Assembly: GCF_040932005.1 (NCBI RefSeq)
Contig: NZ_CP162414.1
Span: 1,577,501 to 1,641,500 of the forward strand
Source: Aestuariibius sp. HNIBRBA575
Lineage (GTDB): Bacteria > Pseudomonadota > Alphaproteobacteria > Rhodobacterales > Rhodobacteraceae
Length of the DNA: 64,000 nucleotides
Reading direction: 5' to 3'
The number at the start of each line of letters is the position of its first letter. Positions within the stretch are counted from its first letter, which is position 1. The notes beneath the pieces were generated by a model. The model searched no databases. It worked only from the letters and a program-made list of their open reading frames with translations, and had not been told where the DNA came from. The position numbers and the translations under genes are program-made. Positions 57,903-64,000 of this stretch are shown here, one piece after another.

Positions 57903-59279
57903 ATGAAGGTCATCATTTGTGGCGCAGGGCAGGTGGGCTGGCAGATTGCCCGCCACCTATCTGGCGAAAAGAACGACGTGACAGTTGTCGATAACAACGC
58001 TGAGTTGGTGCGCCGGGCGACGGATACGCTGGACGTTCAGGGGATTGCCGGTCATGCCAGCTATCCTGACATTCTGGATCGAGCCGGGGCGCGCGATGCG
58101 GATATGATCATTGCCGCCACCCATTCCGACGAGGTCAACATGGTGACCTGTCAGGTGGCGCATTCGGTTTTCGCGATCCAGCGCAAAATCGCCCGACTGC
58201 GGTCGCAATCTTACTTGGATGCGATTTATTCGGATTTGTATCGCCGTGATCACATGCCTATTGATGTGGTGATTTCCCCGGAACGCGAAGTCGCCGAAGC
58301 CGCGCTGCAACGTCTGGCTGCCCCGGCGGCGTTTGACACAGAAAGCTTCTTAGAAGGCAGAGCCCAGTTGATGGGGATCACGATTGACGACGATTGCCCG
58401 GTGGTTAACACGCCATTGCGCCAATTGACCGATCTGTTTTCAACGTTGCGGGCCGTGGTGGTTGGTATTCGCCGTGATGGGGTTTTGTTCGCACCCGCCG
58501 CGGGGGATCAGATTTTTCCCGGTGATGACGCCTATTTGTTCACCGACAATCAGGACATGACCCGCACGCTTGAAATCTTTGGCAAAACCCATGCCAAACA
58601 GGAACGTATCGTGGTGATTGGTGGCGGCAATGTCGGTCTGGCCGTGGCAGAGGCATTGGAAAAACGGACCGAACGGGTCCGGGTGAAAGTGATCGAAAAT
58701 TCCCGCGCAGTCGCCGAAAAGGCGGCAGATACGTTGGAACGGACCATCGTTTTGCATGGTGATGGCTTGGATGCGGCCCTGCTAGAAGAGGCCAGTATTC
58801 GCAATGCTGATGCGGTTTTAGTGGTCACTGATGACGATAAAACCAACCTGCTGGGATCCGTGCGCGCCAAGGCGATGGGCGTGCCGATGGCGATCTGTTT
58901 GATCAATGATCCGACCTTGGTGCCGTTGATGGGCGCGTTGGATATTGACGCCTATATCAACCCGCGCGCCACCACAGTGAGTTCGATCCTGCGCCATATT
59001 CGGCATGGCCGCGTGCGGGGCGTGTATTCGATAGGCGACGCCGAAGCCGAAATGATCGAGGCACAGGTCCTGTCCACATCCCCCATTGCCGGGCGGCAAA
59101 TCCGCGACATCGATTTCCCAGAAGGCGTGTTGGTCGGCGGCGTGATGAAAGGCGATCAAGTGATCCGGCCACGCGGCACAACTCGCATCGAAGAAGGTGA
59201 CGTTATCGCGCTGTTTTCCATGGCGGCGGACGTGGCCGAAGTGGAACGATTGCTTCAGGTTTCGATTGATTTCTTCTGA
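57903..59279 (+). CDS. trkA: Trk potassium uptake regulator TrkA
   Basis: Cytoplasmic NAD(H)-binding gating ring subunit of the TrkH channel, 458 aa. Two RCK_N Rossmann domains with glycine motifs IICGAGQVGWQIAR and VIGGGNVGLAVAEAL, each followed by an RCK_C domain (residues about 145-220 and 375-455). AAGGAGAGACC precedes ATG 57903. Its stop overlaps trkH (TGATG). The position after ntrX is usual in alphaproteobacteria. Confidence 0.95.
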   Translation: MKVIICGAGQVGWQIARHLSGEKNDVTVVDNNAELVRRATDTLDVQGIAGHASYPDILDRAGARDADMIIAATHSDEVNMVTCQVAHSVFAIQRKIARLRSQSYLDAIYSDLYRRDHMPIDVVISPEREVAEAALQRLAAPAAFDTESFLEGRAQLMGITIDDDCPVVNTPLRQLTDLFSTLRAVVVGIRRDGVLFAPAAGDQIFPGDDAYLFTDNQDMTRTLEIFGKTHAKQERIVVIGGGNVGLAVAEALEKRTERVRVKVIENSRAVAEKAADTLERTIVLHGDGLDAALLEEASIRNADAVLVVTDDDKTNLLGSVRAKAMGVPMAICLINDPTLVPLMGALDIDAYINPRATTVSSILRHIRHGRVRGVYSIGDAEAEMIEAQVLSTSPIAGRQIRDIDFPEGVLVGGVMKGDQVIRPRGTTRIEEGDVIALFSMAADVAEVERLLQVSIDFF

Positions 59280-60796
59280 TGGTTCGGCTGCTCACCTCTC
59301 AGCATTTCTTTGTGCTTTTGATGGGGATTGGCGCTTTTGCCATGCTGGGACCAGCTATGCTGGCTGTGGGGCTGCGGGATTTTGTCGCCGCGCGCGCATT
59401 TTCCCAAAGTTTCGTGTTCTTTGCGATTGTCACCTTGCTGATTTCACTCGCGACGCGGTCCTATAAACCGTCTTCGATTATTCGCAGCCATTTGATTGGG
59501 TTGTTGTCGGCCTTTACGATTTTGCCGCTGATCTTTGCCTTTCCATTTTATGCGACATTGCCGCGCGTTGGGTTCCTAAACGCTTGGTTTGAAATGATTT
59601 CCAGCTTTACCACAACCGGTGCCACTCTGTTTGAAAGTTCAACACAACTGAGCCAAACATTGCATTTTTGGCGGGCCATTGTGGGCTGGTTAGGCGGATT
59701 GCTGGTCTGGATCACAGCCGTGGCGATATTTGCGCCATTGTCACTGGGCGGGTTCGAAGTCAAAGGCGCATCCGCCTTGGGGCAGGGCAGCTGGTTTTCG
59801 CAAATCTCACGTATTACGGATCCGTCAGAACGTTTGGCGCGGTATGCGCTTAAACTTGCCCCGACCTATATTGGGCTGACTATCGCTTTGTGGGTGGGGC
59901 TGACCATCGCGGGTGATTCCTCTTTTGTGGCGGCCTGTCATGCGATGTCTGTCATGGCCACATCGGGTATTTCCCCGATTGGGGGTTTGGGAAATGCACA
60001 ATCTGGATTTATCGGCGAAGTGCTGATTTTTGGGTTTTTGATTTTTGCCCTGTCACGCCTGACCTATAGCCGGGGATTATTAGGCGAAGATCGCGGCCGG
60101 TTGATCCGGGATCCAGAAATACGGTTTGCGTTGGTTTTGTTGGTCACCGTGCCAAGCCTGCTATTCCTGCGTCACTGGTTTTCTGCCACCAACAGCGGGG
60201 ATGCGGACACATTTGTGTCGGCGCTGTCGGCATTGTGGGGATCGCTGTTTACGGTGATGTCGTTTGTGACAACCAACGGATTTGAAAGCCAGTCCTGGGA
60301 CATTGCCACCGATTGGTCCGGGTTAAAGGCACCGGGTATGGTGCTGATTGGGCTGTCGCTGATCGGAGGGGGCATTGCCACATCATCCGGCGGGGTGAAA
60401 TTGCTGCGGGTTTATGCGCTTTATAAACACGGATTGCGCGAGGTTCAGAAACTGATCCACCCCCATTCCATTGGCGGCGCGGGCCGGGATGCGCGCCAAA
60501 TCCGCAAACAGGGCGCAACCATTGCATGGGTTTTCTTCATGCTGTTTGCCTTGTCGATCGCGGCCATTATGGTTTTGTTGTCGCTGACGGGGCTGCGATT
60601 TGAATCCGCGATTGTGCTGGCCGCGGCGGCATTATCGACCAATGGTCCGTTGATCAACGTCGCCGCTGAAACACCCATTACCCTATCCGGCATCCCCGAT
60701 TTGGCCAAAATGGTGCTGGCGGGGGCCATGGTGCTGGGCCGATTGGAAACCCTTGCCATTATCGCATTGCTAAACCCAGAAGTGTGGCGACGGTGA
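59279..60796 (+). CDS. trkH: Trk potassium channel subunit TrkH
   Basis: Inner-membrane K+ translocating subunit, 505 aa with about ten to twelve helices. The four pore loops with filter glycines are visible, for example SSFTTTGATLF, MSVMATSGISPIGG, MSFVTTNGFESQSWD and ALSTNGPLINV. ATG 59279 overlaps the trkA stop. The last helix ends NPEVWRR. Confidence 0.95.
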   Translation: MVRLLTSQHFFVLLMGIGAFAMLGPAMLAVGLRDFVAARAFSQSFVFFAIVTLLISLATRSYKPSSIIRSHLIGLLSAFTILPLIFAFPFYATLPRVGFLNAWFEMISSFTTTGATLFESSTQLSQTLHFWRAIVGWLGGLLVWITAVAIFAPLSLGGFEVKGASALGQGSWFSQISRITDPSERLARYALKLAPTYIGLTIALWVGLTIAGDSSFVAACHAMSVMATSGISPIGGLGNAQSGFIGEVLIFGFLIFALSRLTYSRGLLGEDRGRLIRDPEIRFALVLLVTVPSLLFLRHWFSATNSGDADTFVSALSALWGSLFTVMSFVTTNGFESQSWDIATDWSGLKAPGMVLIGLSLIGGGIATSSGGVKLLRVYALYKHGLREVQKLIHPHSIGGAGRDARQIRKQGATIAWVFFMLFALSIAAIMVLLSLTGLRFESAIVLAAAALSTNGPLINVAAETPITLSGIPDLAKMVLAGAMVLGRLETLAIIALLNPEVWRR

Positions 60797-60822
60797 CGCG
60801 CATTGAGACGTTACAGCCCAGT

Positions 60823-60899
60823 GCCCGTTTTTGGGCTGGTATCCCGTTCCCATCCAAGACATACTTCTTGAAATTCGCGGGAAGGGCCCGTTTTTGGGC
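60823..60899 (+). repeat. Twice-repeated GCCCGTTTTTGGGC in the hfq leader
   Basis: The 14-mer GCCCGTTTTTGGGC occurs at 60823-60836 and 60886-60899. Each can fold as a 4-bp hairpin; the first is also part of a larger 7-bp stem CAGCCCA/TGGGCTG (60814-60838). It lies between trkH and hfq and may terminate the former or bind a factor controlling the latter; Hfq autoregulation via its own leader is known in E. coli. Confidence 0.5.
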
Positions 60900-60925
60900 G
60901 TAAAATAAAAAAAGGGTATTGGTCG

Positions 60926-61159
60926 ATGGCCAACGATAAACAGAACCTGCAGGACGCATTCCTTAATCATGTTCGCAAAACCAAAGTTCCAGTGACTATT
61001 TTCTTGGTCAATGGTGTTAAATTGCAGGGTGTCATCACCTGGTTTGACAGCTTTTGTGTTTTGTTGCGCCGGGACGGTCAGTCTCAGCTCGTTTACAAAA
61101 GTGCTATTTCAACCATTATGCCGTCCCAGCCAATCAGCCTGTATGAAGGCGAGGAATAA
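60926..61159 (+). CDS. hfq: RNA chaperone Hfq
   Basis: Hexameric Sm-like protein that pairs small RNAs with mRNAs. The 77-aa product has [20 protein letters not shown], the Sm1 motif [25 protein letters not shown] and an Sm2 motif [11 protein letters not shown], where most Hfq proteins have YKHAIS; the histidine lines the proximal uridine pocket in E. coli. The C-terminal tail is very short, as in alphaproteobacteria. hflX follows at 8 bases. Confidence 0.96.
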   Translation: MANDKQNLQDAFLNHVRKTKVPVTIFLVNGVKLQGVITWFDSFCVLLRRDGQSQLVYKSAISTIMPSQPISLYEGEE

Positions 61160-61167
61160 ATCCCAAT

Positions 61168-62454
61168 ATGGGTGACGATTCTATAGACACCCGGTCGGAA
61201 CCGACACGGGCATGGGTATTGCATCCCGAATTGAAATCAGACGCAAACCGCCGCAAGGCGGAGCCTGCTTTGGCAGAAGCCATCGCTTTGGCGGCGGCGA
61301 TGCCGGAAATGGTCGTGCAGGGCGGCGATGCCGTGCCGCTGAAAACCATGCATCCGGGCATGTTGTTTGGGTCGGGAAAAATCGCCGAGCTGAAACAGAA
61401 ATTCCATGATCTAGAAATCGAATTGGTGCTGGTGGATGGGGCCGTAACCCCGGTTCAACAGCGCAATCTGGAAAAGGAATGGGGCGTCAAAGTTCTGGAC
61501 CGCACCGGATTGATTCTGGAAATCTTTAGCGATCGTGCCCGCACCCGAGAGGGCGTGTTGCAGGTCGAAATGGCCGCGCTGACCTATCAACGCACCCGTC
61601 TGGTCCGCGCCTGGACCCACCTTGAACGGCAACGGGGCGGGCTTGGCTTTGTTGGTGGTCCCGGTGAAACCCAGATCGAGGCTGACCGCCGTGCGATTGA
61701 CGACCAATTGGGCCGTCTGCGGCGTCAGTTGGAAAAGGTTGTGAAAACCCGCACATTGCACCGCGCTGCGCGGGCCAAAGTGCCGTTTCCAATCGTCGCT
61801 TTAGTGGGGTACACAAACGCCGGAAAATCAACGTTATTCAACCGGTTAACCGGTGCGGACGTCATGGCCAAGGACATGTTGTTTGCCACGCTGGATCCGA
61901 CCATGCGCCGGGTGATCCTGCCGTCTGGCCAAGAAGTGATCATGTCCGACACGGTGGGGTTCATTTCGGATTTGCCCACGCAATTGGTCGCGTCCTTCCG
62001 CGCCACATTAGAAGAAGTGCTCGACGCCGATCTGGTGCTGCATGTACGTGATATCAGCCACGAAGAAACCGCCAATCAGGCCCGCGATGTGGAAACCATC
62101 CTGACCGAAATCGGCCTGCCAGAAAAAACCAAACGGTTGGAAATCTGGAACAAAGTTGACCTGCTGGACGATGACCGCCGCGAAGCGATGGATGTTCTGG
62201 CGGACCGCAACGATGACATCTTTTCTGTCTCGGCGCTGAATGGCGACGGATTGGATGTGATGCTGGATGCGGTTTCGGGCGCATTGGTGGATCCCAAAAC
62301 CCACGAAAATTTGCTGCTGCCCTATGCAGATGGCCGCAAACGCGCATGGCTGTTCGAAGAAGCCGTGGTCGAGAGCGAAGACACCACAGAAGATGGCTAT
62401 CAGCTAAAACTGTTCTGGAGCCAACGCCAGAAAGACAAATTTAACCGTCTGTAG
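61168..62454 (+). CDS. hflX: GTPase HflX
   Basis: Ribosome-binding GTPase that splits stalled ribosomes, especially after heat stress. The 428-aa product has the HflX N-terminal domain (GMLFGSGKIAELKQK), the GGLGFVGGPGETQIEADRR linker, G1 GYTNAGKS, G3 DTVGFISDLP and G4 NKVD. ATG 61168 starts 8 bases after hfq, the usual hfq-hflX pair. Confidence 0.96.
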   Translation: MGDDSIDTRSEPTRAWVLHPELKSDANRRKAEPALAEAIALAAAMPEMVVQGGDAVPLKTMHPGMLFGSGKIAELKQKFHDLEIELVLVDGAVTPVQQRNLEKEWGVKVLDRTGLILEIFSDRARTREGVLQVEMAALTYQRTRLVRAWTHLERQRGGLGFVGGPGETQIEADRRAIDDQLGRLRRQLEKVVKTRTLHRAARAKVPFPIVALVGYTNAGKSTLFNRLTGADVMAKDMLFATLDPTMRRVILPSGQEVIMSDTVGFISDLPTQLVASFRATLEEVLDADLVLHVRDISHEETANQARDVETILTEIGLPEKTKRLEIWNKVDLLDDDRREAMDVLADRNDDIFSVSALNGDGLDVMLDAVSGALVDPKTHENLLLPYADGRKRAWLFEEAVVESEDTTEDGYQLKLFWSQRQKDKFNRL

Positions 62455-62566
62455 GGCGACTTCTGGTGGTTTGACCCAAGCGCCCTCAAAGCCCCCAAAC
62501 CTTCAACTTTGGCAAAACGACCTTTCGCGCGGATCGCAGCGAAAGAGAAAAGGATCCAAATCCAAC

Positions 62567-63001
62567 CTAATCTGTTCTATAGCAGGACCAAACAGCTAAT
62601 GGTGCGTTAATCCTATCCGCTGACTGCTCAAAGTATGCAGCAGGAGCCTGAAATTGTTTGAGAGTTGGAACTTCAAAATCAATATACTCTATTGCACTTA
62701 TGGTAGCAGTTGGATCGAAATATAAGTTTTCCATGATGAACTTCATTTGGCCTGCACCTTGAAGTTCGTCAGGATTATCTTCGGTGAAAAGATACATTTC
62801 CTCTCCGCCCGTGGGACTAATCGAATGATTGTAACTATAAAAAATACTACCTCTGGGCTCATTCAGGTCATCGAGTTTTAATGTCGTGGCATGTGTAACA
62901 AAGTCGTAGCTGCATTCCATCTGGCGTGACAGGACCGGCATTGGCAAAGTAATTGCGAACGTTGCGAGAACCGCGATGCTACTTTCGAATTTTTTGATCA
63001 T
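62567..63001 (-). CDS. Hypothetical secreted protein (144 aa), AT-rich
   Basis: No family recognised. Signal-peptide-like start MIKKFESSIAVLATFAITLPMPVLSRQ, then a polar, beta-rich domain with cysteines at about residues 30 (MECSYDF) and 140 (WSCYRTD), possibly forming one disulfide. The base composition is clearly more AT-rich than in the flanking genes, and codon choice differs, which suggests recent acquisition. It is flanked by hflX and the acylase without operon signs. Confidence 0.6.
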   Translation of the reverse strand: MIKKFESSIAVLATFAITLPMPVLSRQMECSYDFVTHATTLKLDDLNEPRGSIFYSYNHSISPTGGEEMYLFTEDNPDELQGAGQMKFIMENLYFDPTATISAIEYIDFEVPTLKQFQAPAAYFEQSADRINAPLAVWSCYRTD

Positions 63002-63060
63002 GGCTGAACTTTCAGTTTTGAATATTCCAACGAATCAAACCTCTCAACTTCTAACGGAAA

Positions 63061-64000
63061 TTACTGCGCCGGTTGCAGGGTGATCACCCCAACTGCGCCT
63101 GCGCGCGCCAATGCTGGATCAAGCGACATTGGGATGTATTCCCCGCGTCGCCAAAGCGATCCCAGATCGTCGTAATACCGGCTTAGCGGATGGCCCGATT
63201 GACCTGTGGATGTGATAAACACCGAACTGTCTGGATCGGCGAAATCATAGACCCCGCGATAGGCGCCCGCATGCACGTTTAGAAACGGATTGGGGCCGGA
63301 CCCGCTGGTGCGGCCGCGATTGATGGTGTTGTCGCCGCCAGATGTGGATTGGCGGATGTTCACAAACCACCGCAACACCGGCACGTCGCCCAGAACGGGA
63401 TGATCGTGGGTCGCCTCATGGGCATCCCCCCAGCGCAGGCTTTCTAATGATCCGGCATAGGTTTCGTCGATCCAGATCAGCGCATCATCCAATGCGATCC
63501 GCGCCATATCAGTGCAGGTTTCGACGGGGGCCGATTGGATCACGTCACACCACACGCCCGCGCCGCCAACATTGCGAAACACCCGTTCGATAAACAATGG
63601 CTGGACATGGGTATATTCACGGCTCAGCGGTCCCAGTTCGTCTTTGATCAACCGATCCTGCAAGGCCCGCATCCATGCCATGTAAATCAGCGGCTCGGGC
63701 AGATGTTCGTTCATTTCACCGTTCCATTCCGCCAATATGGACAGAGCGATCTGACGGCGATGTTCGGGCGTGCCTTCTGGGGCGGATTCGCCGGTGAACC
63801 ACAGATCAGCGCCGACCAATGGCAGCAATGACCGCGCGGTAAAGCTGACCGTGTCCAGCTGCGTTTCGATGAAACTGTCGCGGGTATGCACTTCTCGTCC
63901 TTGCATCAAGCGTTGCCAGCGATGGATGCGCTGGGTGTCGGACCAATAATGGCTTAGATGGTCGGGAAAGGGGCGATCGATGATTTTGTTGTTGGTGGTG
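63061..64000 (-). CDS. Penicillin acylase-family (Ntn hydrolase) protein, 3' part only
   Basis: The frame stays open to the window edge, so the gene begins beyond 64000. The visible 312 codons correspond to the C-terminal half of the beta subunit: DHLSHYWSDTQRIHRWQRLMQ, SLESLRWGDAHEATHDHP and the beta-sheet HAGAYRGVYDFADPDSSVFITSTGQSGHP-type region (split), ending ALARAGAVGVITLQPAQ. Members cleave amides such as penicillin side chains or N-acyl homoserine lactones after self-maturation. The catalytic serine and the signal region are outside, so substrate cannot be stated. Confidence 0.9.
   Translation of the reverse strand, partial: TTNNKIIDRPFPDHLSHYWSDTQRIHRWQRLMQGREVHTRDSFIETQLDTVSFTARSLLPLVGADLWFTGESAPEGTPEHRRQIALSILAEWNGEMNEHLPEPLIYMAWMRALQDRLIKDELGPLSREYTHVQPLFIERVFRNVGGAGVWCDVIQSAPVETCTDMARIALDDALIWIDETYAGSLESLRWGDAHEATHDHPVLGDVPVLRWFVNIRQSTSGGDNTINRGRTSGSGPNPFLNVHAGAYRGVYDFADPDSSVFITSTGQSGHPLSRYYDDLGSLWRRGEYIPMSLDPALARAGAVGVITLQPAQ

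Overview
The window is a single chromosomal segment of an alphaproteobacterium, almost certainly of the Rhodobacteraceae (Roseobacter group). The evidence is the gene set and its order: rseP-bamA-skp-fabZ-lpxA-lpxI-lpxB; a SciP-type DUF1153 gene beside ctrA; the dusB(nifR3)-ntrB-ntrC-ntrY-ntrX-trkA-trkH-hfq-hflX run; a fused ispDF; and lineage-type small families (DUF6456, a DUF6477-like protein, DUF1127, a Hint-domain protein). No tRNA, rRNA, CRISPR array, insertion sequence or prophage was seen. Gene density is high and most overlaps are translational couplings (ATGA, TAATG, TGATG).

Layout. 1-7.8 kb: outer-membrane biogenesis and lipid A operon. 7.8-10.4 kb: minus-strand mnmA with two unknown membrane-associated genes. 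10.5-16.3 kb: sciP and ctrA (cell-cycle/motility regulation), then ligA, recG and a 40-codon membrane peptide. 16.3-23.7 kb: Fe-S scaffold-like gene, hisI, gluQ, trmFO, gyrA, an enoyl-CoA hydratase-like gene and a hotdog thioesterase. 23.7-26.6 kb: DUF1127 gene divergent from a MocR-type regulator with repeated putative operators, then rplM-rpsI. 26.6-32.7 kb: tetR-ppk2, metA with a P-loop ATPase, a FadL-like porin, an EamA transporter and a small monooxygenase. 32.8-38.6 kb: guaA, two tandem Lin0512 genes, an MttB-family methyltransferase, and the DUF6477-like and DUF6456 genes. 38.6-43.1 kb: oxidative-stress cluster (katA/oxyR divergent, peroxiredoxin with an Irr/ICE-like box) and a degenerate Hint protein. 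43.2-50.4 kb: lipA, hpt, a COQ10/RatA-like gene, a VOC gene and membrane-protein gene divergent from an HxlR regulator, amtB with an NtrC-like site, cinA-pgpA-ispDF. 50.6-62.5 kb: nitrogen regulation (dusB-ntrBC-ntrYX), K+ uptake (trkAH), hfq-hflX. 62.5-64 kb: an AT-richer secreted orphan and the 3' part of a penicillin-acylase-family gene that runs off the edge.

How it fits together. The ntrBC genes and an NtrC-type palindrome upstream of amtB suggest a local nitrogen circuit; both NtrC and NtrX lack the sigma54-contacting GAFTGA loop, as reported for Rhodobacter capsulatus NtrC. OxyR sits divergently from its usual target katA. No large novel defence or biosynthetic system is visible; the less explained parts are small regulatory or unknown modules: the MocR/DUF1127 operator set, the Lin0512 pair with a lone MttB, the hairpin covering the ligA start, the unknown gene downstream of mnmA and several small membrane proteins.
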